From Paraburkholderia sabiae (lineage in GTDB: Bacteria; Pseudomonadota; Gammaproteobacteria; Burkholderiales; Burkholderiaceae), in the NCBI RefSeq assembly GCF_030412785.1, contig NZ_CP125295.1:434001-498000 (forward strand): a DNA stretch of 64,000 nucleotides, in the 5' to 3' direction. Below, piece after piece: positions 48,392 through 57,734 of this stretch. The translations under genes were made by a program, and so were the position numbers. Below the pieces are notes generated by a model. It saw only the letters and a program-made list of their open reading frames with translations. It did not search any database and had not been told where the DNA came from. Position 1 is the stretch's first letter; each line of letters opens with the position of its first letter.

Positions 48392-49150
48392 TCAGATTCG
48401 GGCGGCGGCGGGCGTGTTCTGCTCGTCGCCATAAGCGGCTGGATCGATGCGGCGCATCTCGGCTTCGATCCACGTTTCGACGCGCGTGTTCACTTCGTCG
48501 GGCGTGAGCCCGGTGGTGTCGATCGGTTTGCCGATCGACACTGTGACTATACCCGGATATTTCATGAACGAGTTGCGCGGCCACACACGTCCCGCGTTAT
48601 GCGCGATAGGCACCACGACCGCGCCCGTCGCGACGGCGAAGCGCGCGCCACCCGTCTTGTACTTACCCTGCTTGCCCGTCGGCGTGCGTGTGCCTTCCGG
48701 AAACATGATCACCCACGCGCCTTCCGACATGCGCCGCGCGCCTTGTCGCGTGACCGACGCGAACGCGTTCTTGCCTTCCTTGCGGTCGATGTGAATCATC
48801 TTCAGCAAGCCGAGCGCCCAGCCGAAGAACGGCACATACAGCAACTCGCGCTTGAACACGTAGCACAGCGGACGCGGCATCAGCGCAGGAAACGCGAGCG
48901 TCTCCCACGCGGACTGATGCTTCGACAGCAGCACGGCGGGACCGTTCGGCAGATTGTCCATGCCGCGAATTTCATAGCGGATGCCGTTCAGCCAGCGCAC
49001 CACGTTGAGTGTCGTGCGGCACCAGCCGACCGCCATCCAGTAGCGGTTGTCGGCGCGCATGAACGGAAACGCGAAGAAGCACGCGGTCGCGTATGGAATC
49101 GTGAAGACCGCGAAAAAGATCAGCAGCAACAGCGAACGGATGAAGCGCAT
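48392..49150 (-). CDS. 1-acyl-sn-glycerol-3-phosphate acyltransferase PlsC-like
   Basis: A 252-residue membrane acyltransferase that makes phosphatidic acid from lysophosphatidic acid. The hydrophobic N-terminus (SLLLLIFFAVFTIPYATACF, about residues 5-24) anchors it. Motif I is SKHQSAWETL, where Glu replaces the usual Asp of HX4D, a form I have seen in other proteobacterial members. Motif III is FPEGTRTPTG. It follows gmhB by 37 bases. Confidence 0.88.
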   Translation of the reverse strand: MRFIRSLLLLIFFAVFTIPYATACFFAFPFMRADNRYWMAVGWCRTTLNVVRWLNGIRYEIRGMDNLPNGPAVLLSKHQSAWETLAFPALMPRPLCYVFKRELLYVPFFGWALGLLKMIHIDRKEGKNAFASVTRQGARRMSEGAWVIMFPEGTRTPTGKQGKYKTGGARFAVATGAVVVPIAHNAGRVWPRNSFMKYPGIVTVSIGKPIDTTGLTPDEVNTRVETWIEAEMRRIDPAAYGDEQNTPAAARI

Positions 49151-49187
49151 CGGCGTGGTCAGTGAGGTGTGGACGCGCTACGGCGCG

Positions 49188-49745
49188 TCATTCTTGTTCT
49201 TCGGCGAGAAAGTCGAGAGCGAACGCGCGCAGATCATCATGCACGCGCGTGCCCTCGGGCAAACCGCCTGCTTCGAGCGTCTTCTTGCCTTTGCCCGTCA
49301 GCACCAGATGCGGGACGAAACCGAGCGCCGCACCTGCCTGCAGATCGCGCAACGAGTCGCCGACGCACGGCGTGTCTTCCGGGTCGATCTCGAAGCGCTC
49401 CGCAATCATCTTCAGCATGCCGGGCTTCGGCTTGCGACATTCGCAGTGATCGTCGGCCGTATGCGGGCAGAAGAACACGGCGTCGATGCGCCCGCCGACG
49501 GCAGCCGCCGCGCGATGCATCTTCAGATGCATCGCGTTGAGCGCATCCATGTCGAACAGGCCGCGGCCGATGCCCGACTGATTCGTCGCGATCGCCACGC
49601 GATAACCCGCCTGGTTGAGTCGCGCGATCGCTTCGAGGCTGCCGGGCAGCGCGACCCACTCGTCGGGCGATTTGATGAACGCATCCGAGTCGACGTTGAT
49701 CACGCCGTCACGGTCGAGCACCACCAGTTTCTTTGCAGTCGGCAT
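49188..49745 (-). CDS. gmhB: D-glycero-beta-D-manno-heptose-1,7-bisphosphate 7-phosphatase GmhB
   Basis: A 185-residue HAD phosphatase of the ADP-heptose pathway for LPS inner core. The catalytic motif is LDRDGVINVDSDAF (about residues 9-22). The zinc-binding CPHTADDHCECRKPKPGM (about 93-110) is characteristic of GmhB. It begins ten bases after glyS and is probably co-transcribed with glyQ-glyS and plsC. Confidence 0.95.
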   Translation of the reverse strand: MPTAKKLVVLDRDGVINVDSDAFIKSPDEWVALPGSLEAIARLNQAGYRVAIATNQSGIGRGLFDMDALNAMHLKMHRAAAAVGGRIDAVFFCPHTADDHCECRKPKPGMLKMIAERFEIDPEDTPCVGDSLRDLQAGAALGFVPHLVLTGKGKKTLEAGGLPEGTRVHDDLRAFALDFLAEEQE

Positions 49746-49755
49746 GATGCGTCGC

Positions 49756-51855
49756 TCAGGCTGCGAGGCGCGAAATATCCGCGACGCAGTTCATCTGTTG
49801 ATGCAGCGCGCCGAGCAGCGCAAGGCGATTCGCGCGCAGCGCTGGGTCTTCCGCGTTGACCATCACGTCGTTGAAGAACGTATCGACGGGTTCGCGCAGC
49901 GCCGCGAGCGCCGACAGCGCGCCCGTGTACTGACGCTCGGCCAGTTGCGACTGCACACGCGGCGCAACCTGTTCGAGCTGCGCATGCAGCGCCTTTTCGG
50001 CCGCTTCGATGAGCAGCGCGGTCTGCACGCCGTTCGCGTTCGCGCCTTCCGACTTCTTCAGGATGTTCGAAATGCGCTTGTTCGCCGCTGCCAGCGACGC
50101 CGCTTCCGCGAGCGCCGCGAATTCGCGCACGGCATCCAGACGCGCGACGATATCGTCGAAACGCGTGGGGTTCAGCGCGAGCACGGCATCCACTTCACCC
50201 GCCGAATAGCCGCGTTCACGCAGCATGCCGCGCAGACGGTCGATACAGAATTCGTAAATGGCCTGCGTCGAATCGGCGACGTTCGGCACGTTCGCGAATT
50301 GCGCGTTTGCTGCGCGCAGCAGTTCGACGAGATCGATCGGCAACTGCTTTTCGACCAGAATGCGCAGCACGCCGAGCGCGTGACGGCGCAGCGCGAACGG
50401 ATCTTTTTCGCCCGTCGGTTGCAGGCCGATGCCCCAGATCCCGACCAGCGTTTCAAGCTTGTCGGCGAGCGCGACGACCGTGCCCGTTGCCGTCGACGGC
50501 AACGCGTCGCCGGAGAAGCGCGGCTGATAGTGCTCCGAGCACGCGAGCGCGACTTCTTCCGGCTCGCCGTCGTGGCGCGCGTAATACGTGCCCATCGTGC
50601 CTTGCAACTCGGGGAATTCGCCGACCATGTCGGTCAGCAAGTCGGCCTTCGCGAGATGCGCGCCGCGCTTTGCGAGCGCGACGTCGGCGCCGATCATCTG
50701 CGCAATTGCGCCAGCGAGTGCTTCGACGCGCTCGACGCGTTGCAGCGCCGAACCCAGCTTGTTGTGATAGACGACGTTCGCGAGTTGCGGCACACGATCG
50801 GCGAGCGGACGCTTCTTGTCCTGCTCGAAGAAGAACTTCGCATCGGCGAGACGCGGACGCACCACACGTTCATTGCCTTCGACGATTTCACCAGGCGTCT
50901 TCGTCTCGATGTTCGACACGATCAGGAAGCGCGAGCGCAGCTTGCCGTTCGTGTCGGTGAGCGCGAAATACTTCTGGTTGGTCTGCATCGTGAGGATCAG
51001 GCATTCCTGCGGCACCTGCAGGAACTCGTCCTCGAACTTGCACGCGTACACGACAGGCCATTCGACCAGCGACGTCACTTCGTCGAGCAGCGACTCGGGC
51101 ATCACGACCTCGTCGCCGTTCGCCTGCGCGAGCAGATGCGTGCGGATCGTTTCCTTGCGGTCCGCGAAGCTCGGCACGACATGGCCCTTGTGCATCAGCG
51201 TGTCGGCGTAATGATCCGCGTGCTGGATCTGCACGAAACCTTCGGACAGGAAGCGATGGCCGAGCGTGGTGTCGTCGGCATCGATGCCGAACGCGGTGAC
51301 GGGCACGATCTCTTTGTCGTGCAGCACCGTCAGACGATGCACCGGGCGCACGAACTGCACGTTCGAGCCGTCCGGACGCTGATACGTCATCACCTTCGGA
51401 ATGGGCAGCTTGGCGAGCGTTTCGTCGAGCGCGGCTTGCAGACCTTCGGCGAGCGTCGCGCCGGGTGCGGCGTAGCGCAGAAAGAACGCTTCGGCCTTGC
51501 CGTCGTTCGCGCGTTCGAGATCGTTCACCGAGAAATCGGGGAAGCCGAGCGCCGCGAGTTTCTTCGCGAGCGGCGGCGTGGGCTGGCCGTTCGCATCGAG
51601 TGCGACGGAGACGGGCAGCACTTTTTCGCGCACGTGTTTCTCGGGCGCGACGTCGCGCACGTTCCTGATCGTGACAGCGAGGCGGCGCGGCGTCGCGTAA
51701 CGCTCGAACTGCAGTTCGCCTTCGATCAGATCGCGCGCCGCGAGACGTTGCGCGATGCCTTCCGCGAACGCATCGCCGAGACGCGCGAGCGCCTTCGGCG
51801 GCAGTTCTTCCGTCAGCAGTTCGACGAGCAGGGTGGCTTGATGGGATTGCGTCAT
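49756..51855 (-). CDS. glyS: Glycine--tRNA ligase beta subunit
   Basis: A 699-residue beta subunit of the alpha2beta2 bacterial glycyl-tRNA synthetase, opening [20 protein letters not shown], the family N-terminus. The body contains the B3/B4-like and HD-type regions ([20 protein letters not shown]) and a C-terminal anticodon-binding domain. It needs GlyQ for activity; the two genes are separated by 15 bases. Confidence 0.97.
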   Translation of the reverse strand: MTQSHQATLLVELLTEELPPKALARLGDAFAEGIAQRLAARDLIEGELQFERYATPRRLAVTIRNVRDVAPEKHVREKVLPVSVALDANGQPTPPLAKKLAALGFPDFSVNDLERANDGKAEAFFLRYAAPGATLAEGLQAALDETLAKLPIPKVMTYQRPDGSNVQFVRPVHRLTVLHDKEIVPVTAFGIDADDTTLGHRFLSEGFVQIQHADHYADTLMHKGHVVPSFADRKETIRTHLLAQANGDEVVMPESLLDEVTSLVEWPVVYACKFEDEFLQVPQECLILTMQTNQKYFALTDTNGKLRSRFLIVSNIETKTPGEIVEGNERVVRPRLADAKFFFEQDKKRPLADRVPQLANVVYHNKLGSALQRVERVEALAGAIAQMIGADVALAKRGAHLAKADLLTDMVGEFPELQGTMGTYYARHDGEPEEVALACSEHYQPRFSGDALPSTATGTVVALADKLETLVGIWGIGLQPTGEKDPFALRRHALGVLRILVEKQLPIDLVELLRAANAQFANVPNVADSTQAIYEFCIDRLRGMLRERGYSAGEVDAVLALNPTRFDDIVARLDAVREFAALAEAASLAAANKRISNILKKSEGANANGVQTALLIEAAEKALHAQLEQVAPRVQSQLAERQYTGALSALAALREPVDTFFNDVMVNAEDPALRANRLALLGALHQQMNCVADISRLAA

Positions 51856-51870
51856 GTCTTCTTGGTCTCG

Positions 51871-52878
51871 TCAGTCCTGGTCGATCTTGCGTTCGACTTT
51901 GAGCGGCGGCGCCCACGCGGGCATCGCGGCGTCCTGTTCGTCGGTGGTGAGGCCAGGCACGCCGTGCACGGGATTGCCGAGCATCGGGAAGCCGAGCTTT
52001 TCGCGCGAGTCGTAATACGCCTGTGCAACGAGGCGCGACAGCGCGCGAATGCGACCGATGTATGCCGCGCGCTCCGTCACGGAAATCGCGCCGCGCGCGT
52101 CGAGCAGGTTGAACGTGTGTGCTGCCTTCAACACGAGTTCGTAGGCGGGCAGCGCGAGCGGCACTTCGATCATGCGCTTCGCTTCGCTTTCGTAGCTGTT
52201 GAAGAACGTGAACAGCAGATCGGTGTTCGCGTGCTCGAAGTTGTACGTCGACTGTTCGACTTCGTTCTGGTGATACACGTCGCCATACGTGAGGCGGCGC
52301 ATTTCAGGACCGTTCGGACCTTGTTCTTCCCACTCGGTCCAGATCAGGTCATAGACGTTCTCGACCTTCTGCAGATACATCGCGAGACGTTCGAGACCGT
52401 ACGTGATTTCACCGAGCACCGGCTTGCAGTCGAGGCCGCCCACTTGCTGGAAGTAGGTGAACTGCGTCACTTCCATGCCGTTGAGCCACACTTCCCAGCC
52501 GAGGCCCCACGCGCCGAGCGTCGGGTTTTCCCAGTCGTCCTCGACAAAGCGCACATCGTTCTGCTTCAGATCGAAGCCGAGGGCTTCGAGCGAGCCGAGG
52601 TACAGGTCGAGGATGTTTTCCGGCGCCGGCTTCAGCACGACCTGATACTGGTAGTAGTGCTGCAGACGGTTGGGGTTCTCGCCATAACGGCCGTCCTTCG
52701 GGCGGCGCGACGGCTGCACGTACGCGGCGCGCCACGGCTCGGGGCCGACCGCGCGCAGGAACGTATGGACGTGGGAAGTGCCCGCGCCGACTTCCATGTC
52801 GATCGGCTGGAGCAGCGCGCAACCCTGCTTGTCCCAATAGGATTGCATCGTCAGGATGATTTGCTGAAACGTGAGCAT
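51871..52878 (-). CDS. glyQ: Glycine--tRNA ligase alpha subunit
   Basis: A 335-residue catalytic alpha subunit, starting [20 protein letters not shown]; an in-frame ATG 23 codons upstream gives a non-family extension and is rejected. Conserved segments include [20 protein letters not shown] (about residues 28-47) and the class II core [13 protein letters not shown]. It ends with a short charged tail. A 227-bp gap, GC-rich and without an evident gene, separates it from lnt. Confidence 0.97.
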   Translation of the reverse strand: MLTFQQIILTMQSYWDKQGCALLQPIDMEVGAGTSHVHTFLRAVGPEPWRAAYVQPSRRPKDGRYGENPNRLQHYYQYQVVLKPAPENILDLYLGSLEALGFDLKQNDVRFVEDDWENPTLGAWGLGWEVWLNGMEVTQFTYFQQVGGLDCKPVLGEITYGLERLAMYLQKVENVYDLIWTEWEEQGPNGPEMRRLTYGDVYHQNEVEQSTYNFEHANTDLLFTFFNSYESEAKRMIEVPLALPAYELVLKAAHTFNLLDARGAISVTERAAYIGRIRALSRLVAQAYYDSREKLGFPMLGNPVHGVPGLTTDEQDAAMPAWAPPLKVERKIDQD

Positions 52879-53105
52879 GAAGTGCCTTGAAGGGTGCCTT
52901 TCAGGCAGGACGCGGACGCCGTGCGGCCCGCGGGGCGCGCCGGCCATGCTGGCCGTTCACCCCGTAGCCGGCCGGCTGCGCGGCCCAGTGCTGTAAAACC
53001 CTGAATTTTACCGGATTGCCGGTGGCTTGAGACTTTCTGGGGCCTGGTGGTTCAACGGGGGCGCGCGTTTGTGCTTGTTGCTTTGCGCTGCCCCGCCGTG
53101 AGTTC

Positions 53106-54782
53106 TCAGCTGTTGCCGTTCTTTCGCTTGCGGCCCGGACCGAAGGCGAAACCAAATGCGAGGAACAGCAGCGACACGGCAAGCACGGTGTTATTGCCGC
53201 TCGTCACGTACGGCGTATTGCCCGTCGTGCCTTGAATGGTCGCTTCGATCGAGCCGGCCGTGAACGTCGGCATGCGCGCGATCACGTTGCCGTGCGCGTC
53301 GATGGCGGCCGTCGCGCCCGTGTTCGTTGCGCGCAGCATCGGGCGTCCCGTTTCGAGCGAACGCATGCGCGCGATCTGCAGATGTTGATCGAGTGCGATC
53401 GTATTGCCGAACCACGCGAGGTTCGTCGAATTCACGAGCACGCCCGCCGGCGTGTCGCTCTCGCGCACCGTGCGCGCGATTTCCTCGCCGAAGATGTCCT
53501 CGTAGCAGATATCGACGGCGATGGGCTGGTTGTGCACGATGAACGGCTTCTGCACGGGCGCGCCGCGCGCGAAATCGCCGAGCGGAATGTTCATCAGGTT
53601 CACGAACCAGCGAAAGCCCCACGGCACGAACTCGCCAAACGGCACGAGATGATGCTTGTCGTAGCGATACACGCCCGTCTGACCCGGCGTGACGCCGAAC
53701 AGGCTGTTCGTGTAATCGACGACGCGTCCTTCCGGCGTGATCTTGCCGCCGATCGCGCCGAACAGAATCGACGAATGCGTCGAATCGGCGAAATTGCGCA
53801 CGGCCAGCGCGAACGGCTCGGGAATGGCCTGCGCGAGCACGGGAATCGCCGTTTCCGGTGTGACGATCAGATCGGCGGGTTTCTCGGTGATCATCCGCTG
53901 ATATTCGTCGATGGCCGCCTTCACGCCCGATGCTTCGAACTTCATGTCCTGTTTCACATTGCCTTGCAGCAGGCGCACGCTCAGCGATGCGTTGGCGGGC
54001 GTCGTCCACGAGACGAGCGGCAGCAGCAGGCCGGCCGCGATCAGCGCGACGGCGATCACGGCGGGCGTCGCGATGCGAGTGGAACGCGGCGTGGTTTCGG
54101 TTTTTGGGGCGCGCGTACGCAGAAGCGCTTGCGCGATCAGCGCGGCAGCGAGCGCCATGATCCAGCCGACGCCGTACACGCCCACCACGGGTGCGAATCC
54201 GGCAAACGGGCCGTCGACCTGCGCATAGCCGCTCGCGAGCCACGGGAAGCCGGTGAACACGGTGCCGCGCAGCCATTCACCGACGGCCCACGCGCTCGCG
54301 AAGGCGAACGCGCCGTGCCAGGTCGGGGAAAACGGCGTGTTGTCGACGAGTTTGCCGTTGCGCGCGTGCCCCGCGCAGAACGACCAGACGCCAGCTGCGA
54401 GCGCCGGATAAACGGCGAGATACAGCGAGAACAGCACGAGCGCCGCGCCCGCGAGTGGTGCCGGCATGCCGCCGTAGAAGTGCATGCTCACGTACAGCCA
54501 CCACACGCCCGTCACGTAGTTGCCGAAACCGAACGCGAAGCCGGTGAGGGCGGCGCTTTTCCAGCCTGTCGTGCGCGTGAGCCACGCGAAGAAGAAGACG
54601 AAGATCGCGAGTTCGAGCCAGCCGCCGTGCGGAGTCGGTGCGAACGAGAGCGTGTTGAGCGCGCCGACGGCGGCGGCGGCGAGGTAGTGCCACCACGGCA
54701 ACGTCCGGGCGCGCCCGATGTTTGCATCGGCTGCGTCGGGCGTCACGCCGCGGCGCAGACGGGAAATGATCGGGTCGGCCAT
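53106..54782 (-). CDS. lnt: Apolipoprotein N-acyltransferase Lnt
   Basis: A 558-residue inner-membrane enzyme that adds the third acyl chain to lipoproteins. About seven hydrophobic segments cover the N-terminal 240 residues and one more the C-terminus. The carbon-nitrogen hydrolase domain has the catalytic Glu in IVTPETAIPVLA, a Lys near KHHLVPFGEFVPWG and the Cys in DICYEDIFGEE. It starts 36 bases after corC, as in the E. coli ybeX-lnt pair. Confidence 0.96.
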   Translation of the reverse strand: MADPIISRLRRGVTPDAADANIGRARTLPWWHYLAAAAVGALNTLSFAPTPHGGWLELAIFVFFFAWLTRTTGWKSAALTGFAFGFGNYVTGVWWLYVSMHFYGGMPAPLAGAALVLFSLYLAVYPALAAGVWSFCAGHARNGKLVDNTPFSPTWHGAFAFASAWAVGEWLRGTVFTGFPWLASGYAQVDGPFAGFAPVVGVYGVGWIMALAAALIAQALLRTRAPKTETTPRSTRIATPAVIAVALIAAGLLLPLVSWTTPANASLSVRLLQGNVKQDMKFEASGVKAAIDEYQRMITEKPADLIVTPETAIPVLAQAIPEPFALAVRNFADSTHSSILFGAIGGKITPEGRVVDYTNSLFGVTPGQTGVYRYDKHHLVPFGEFVPWGFRWFVNLMNIPLGDFARGAPVQKPFIVHNQPIAVDICYEDIFGEEIARTVRESDTPAGVLVNSTNLAWFGNTIALDQHLQIARMRSLETGRPMLRATNTGATAAIDAHGNVIARMPTFTAGSIEATIQGTTGNTPYVTSGNNTVLAVSLLFLAFGFAFGPGRKRKNGNS

Positions 54783-54818
54783 TGTTGCGCGGTCGGCTTC
54801 AGAAAAACACGGGATGGA

Positions 54819-55715
54819 TCAGGTTTGCACGTGCTGGGCGTCGCGTTCGCGCTGGCCAGCGAGGGGATCGCGGCGCACGAGCAGCATGTGGATCTGGCGT
54901 GCATCGGCGCGCAGCACTTCGAAAATCAGGTCGTCGAGCCGCACTTTCTCGCCGCGATGCGGCACGCGTCCAAAATGGTGCGTGACCAGGCCGCCGATCG
55001 TATCGACTTCCTCGTCGGAGTAATGCGTGCCGAATTCCTCGTTGAACTGCTCGATTTCGGTGAGTGCGCGCACGCGATAGCGACCGTCGGGCGACGCGAT
55101 GATGTTGCCGCTTTCCTCGTCGAAATCGTATTCGTCCTCGATGTCGCCGACGATTTGCTCCAGCACGTCTTCGATCGTAATCAGGCCCGCGACGCCGCCA
55201 TATTCGTCGACGACGATGGCAAGGTGATTACGGTTCACGCGGAAATCATGCAGCAGCACGTTGAGGCGCTTGGATTCGGGGATGAACACGGCGGGGCGCA
55301 GCATGCCGCGCACGTCGGCTTCGTCTTCGGCGTAGTAGCGCAGCAGGTCTTTCGCCAGCAGCACGCCGATGACGTTGTCGCGGTTGCCTTCGTACACGGG
55401 GTAGCGCGAGTGCGCTTTTTCCAGCATGTACGGGATGAATTCGTCTGGGGAGTCCGCGATGTTGATCGCGTCCATCTGGGCGCGCGGGATCATGATGTCG
55501 CGGGCGCAGAGCTCGGAAACCTGGAACACGCCTTCGATCATCGACAGCGAATCGGCGTCGATGAGATTGCGTTCGTGCGCGTCCTGCAGGATTTCGAGGA
55601 GTTCGCCGCGAGAATCGGGCTCGGGCGAGATGAAGTCGGTCAATCGCTCGAGGAGGGAGCGTTTTTCCTGGGGTTTGTCGCTGGTATGGCGTCGACTGGG
55701 ATACGAATCGTTCAT
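54819..55715 (-). CDS. corC: CorC/HlyC-type CBS domain protein (YbeX)
   Basis: A 298-residue protein without the N-terminal membrane domain of larger CorC relatives. It starts at MNDSYPSRRHTSDKPQ, and an upstream in-frame extension is rejected. Two CBS domains (about residues 70-195, including MIPRAQMDAI and YPVYEGNRDNVIGVL) precede a CorC-HlyC C-terminal domain (GRYRVRALTEIEQFNEEFGT). YbeX is linked to magnesium/cobalt homeostasis and ribosome metabolism. Repeat copy F lies upstream, between it and chaC. Confidence 0.93.
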   Translation of the reverse strand: MNDSYPSRRHTSDKPQEKRSLLERLTDFISPEPDSRGELLEILQDAHERNLIDADSLSMIEGVFQVSELCARDIMIPRAQMDAINIADSPDEFIPYMLEKAHSRYPVYEGNRDNVIGVLLAKDLLRYYAEDEADVRGMLRPAVFIPESKRLNVLLHDFRVNRNHLAIVVDEYGGVAGLITIEDVLEQIVGDIEDEYDFDEESGNIIASPDGRYRVRALTEIEQFNEEFGTHYSDEEVDTIGGLVTHHFGRVPHRGEKVRLDDLIFEVLRADARQIHMLLVRRDPLAGQRERDAQHVQT

Positions 55716-55936
55716 GGTGGTGCGCCCGGAAAGCTGGGCGCGCTGTTGCAGAGCGTTAAGGATACACCACGGGTGTGGCGGGACCGTGTCCCGGCGCACT
55801 TTCCGCGGGTTGCTTGGTTTTTATCCTACCGGATATCTGCGGTCGACAGGGGTGTCGACAAAATTTGGTCTTTTGGCACTTATTATTCGCGATGCGGTTT
55901 GGTTTTTGATTTTTGGTTTTGGGTTTTTGGATTTTT
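55716..55936. other. corC upstream region with G/T bias
   Basis: This 221-bp stretch should contain the corC promoter on the minus strand. Its final 50 bases before copy F are strongly keto-rich (55891-55940: T 29, G 16, A 3, C 2). No other feature is apparent. GTCGAC-GGGGT-GTCGAC near 55840 is a minor local repeat. Confidence 0.5.
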
Positions 55937-56462
55937 GCTGGCATCCGCGTTGACGTATCGGTTTATTAGCGTTGCCCCTGTGCGGGGCGGCAGTTACTTT
56001 CTTTGCCGCCGCAAAGAAAGTAACCAAAGAAAGCGGCTTCACACCTCCGGTGCCTGCTTGGATACCGCTTCGGTATGCCGCAGTTGAGCTATCGCGCAGC
56101 GACGCAAACACTCCGTAGAAAGCCCGCAGTCAGGCGCGCGCGGCCCGAAATGTGACATCCACGTGGGGCACATTCGGTCGGCTTGTTTTTGGTGCGTGCC
56201 GCCGGTTGATTGCGGCGGTATGTGCTCCAGGCTGTGTGTGGTTTTCGCGCCGTGCGCGGTTGACTGCGGGCTTTCTACGGAGTGCGAACGTCGCGGCGCG
56301 ACAGCTCAACTGCGGCATGCCGAAGCGGCATCCTGGCAGGCACTGGAGGTTCAAAAGCGGCTTTCTTTTGCCTACTTTTCTTTGCCGCTGCAAAGAAAAG
56401 TAGGTGCCGCCCCGCACAGGGGCAACGCGTGAAGCACCGATATGAAATCGCGGACGCCAGCG
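55937..56462 (+). repeat. Palindromic intergenic element, copy F
   Basis: A 526-bp copy inside the minus-strand cluster, between ybeY-chaC and corC-lnt. The left hairpin is short-T (GTTACTTTCTTTGC) and the right one long-T. The core (about 56143-56257) differs from that of copy D at only about two positions. To the right, 56461-56520 is A 33, C 17, G 6, T 4. Confidence 0.9.
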
Positions 56463-56506
56463 CAGCAAAAAACAAAAACAAAAAACAAAAAAGCAAAACC
56501 GAACCC

Positions 56507-57160
56507 TTATCCACACCTGGATAAAAGCGCCTCCAACGCCCGATCCGGCATCCCACTCTCCCGCAAAGCGGCGACTGTGCGACTCACATAGTCAAGCGTA
56601 GTCCCATAGCGCCCCGAAGCACACCCCAACACGGCCCGAACGACATCATCAGAAAGCTTCCCGGTATAAGAAGCAACATCACGCCGCATGACGAACGCGA
56701 GCGCATCAACGCGCCGCCCATCGGCGAGTACACACGGCAGCCATGCAGGCCGATACGACCCCATCGCCATTTCGCGCCGCCACAGCGCGTCGAGATGCGG
56801 CATCGCGCCCTCGGCGGCGAGGCGAAATGCAATGCCGCTGCAAGAACCGCCGCGATCGAGCGCGAGCACGAGTCCCGGCTGCTCCGGCGTGCCGCGATTG
56901 ACGCGCGACCACAGATACAGCCCACGGTGATACCCATGCACCCGCGAGCGCAACGCTTCGACCGTCGGCAGCCCGGGGTTCCAGATCAGCGATCCATAGC
57001 CGAACAGCCACAAATCACTCTTGCGATCCCAGTCGCGCAGCGTGCAATCGAGCGACACACGCAATTCGTCGTCCGTCAGCAGACGCGATTCGCCCAGCGA
57101 CGGCGGATAGCCGGGGCAGGGCGGAAGCGTCGACGGTGGCGTTGAAACAGGTTGGCTCAC
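56507..57160 (-). CDS. ChaC-type gamma-glutamylcyclotransferase
   Basis: A 217-residue protein of the ChaC family, which degrades glutathione to 5-oxoproline and Cys-Gly. The substrate motif appears as FGYGSLIWNPGL (about residues 53-64). The family's catalytic glutamate should lie in the LAAEGAMPHLDALWRREM region. It lies 82 bases after ybeY on the same strand but is not part of the usual miaB-lnt set, so it was probably inserted there. Its 3' end towards copy F is A/C-rich on the plus strand. Confidence 0.88.
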   Translation of the reverse strand: MSQPVSTPPSTLPPCPGYPPSLGESRLLTDDELRVSLDCTLRDWDRKSDLWLFGYGSLIWNPGLPTVEALRSRVHGYHRGLYLWSRVNRGTPEQPGLVLALDRGGSCSGIAFRLAAEGAMPHLDALWRREMAMGSYRPAWLPCVLADGRRVDALAFVMRRDVASYTGKLSDDVVRAVLGCASGRYGTTLDYVSRTVAALRESGMPDRALEALLSRCG

Positions 57161-57242
57161 GTTGATTCGATCGGTTGGCCGGGCGGGATTCGGAGCCTGC
57201 GATCGACGTTGACGGCGGGCTCGAACTTCCTGCTATCGAGCC

Positions 57243-57704
57243 TCATTCATACGGGTCAGGGAAGCCGAGCTTGCAGAGCACCTCGGTTTCGATCGCTTCC
57301 ATCTCTTCAGCTTCTTCCTCGTCCTCGTGGTCGTAGCCCTGCGCGTGCAGCGTGCCGTGGACGAGCAGATGCGCGTAATGCGCTTCGAGCGGCTTGCCCT
57401 GTTCGTTCGCTTCTTTCTCGACGACAGGACAGCACAAGATCAGATCGCCCGTGACGGGATCGTCTTCCGATTCCGCGTAGGCAAACGTCAGCACGTTGGT
57501 CGCGTAATCCTTGCCGCGATACGTGCGGTTCAACGTGCGGCCTTCGTCGGCGTCGACGAAACGCACGGTCAGTTCGGCGTCCGCGAACAGCGCGGCCCTG
57601 ATCCACGCGGTCACGGTTGCCTTCGGCAACAGCGTCTTGTGTTCGGGCCACGCTTTTCCAGCGGGAAATTGCAGGTTCAGCGACAGTTTCGGGGCGCGGC
57701 TCAT
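57243..57704 (-). CDS. ybeY: Endoribonuclease YbeY / rRNA maturation factor
   Basis: A 153-residue metal-dependent protein required for 16S rRNA 3' processing and ribosome quality control. The zinc motif [11 protein letters not shown] (about residues 115-125) is complete, and [19 protein letters not shown] is the conserved central segment. It is 30 bases downstream of phoH, the conserved partner. Confidence 0.95.
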   Translation of the reverse strand: MSRAPKLSLNLQFPAGKAWPEHKTLLPKATVTAWIRAALFADAELTVRFVDADEGRTLNRTYRGKDYATNVLTFAYAESEDDPVTGDLILCCPVVEKEANEQGKPLEAHYAHLLVHGTLHAQGYDHEDEEEAEEMEAIETEVLCKLGFPDPYE

Positions 57705-57734
57705 GCGTCGTTCTTCGTTACGGTCATGTCCGTG

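Noticed and set aside
49615..52890. 1091-codon plus-strand frame over glyS and glyQ
   Set aside because: Low-information Arg/Glu/His-rich translation; glyQ and glyS read convincingly on the minus strand.
53232..56087. 951-codon plus-strand frame over lnt and corC extending into copy F
   Set aside because: Shadow of lnt and corC that ends in repeat sequence; no domain is visible.
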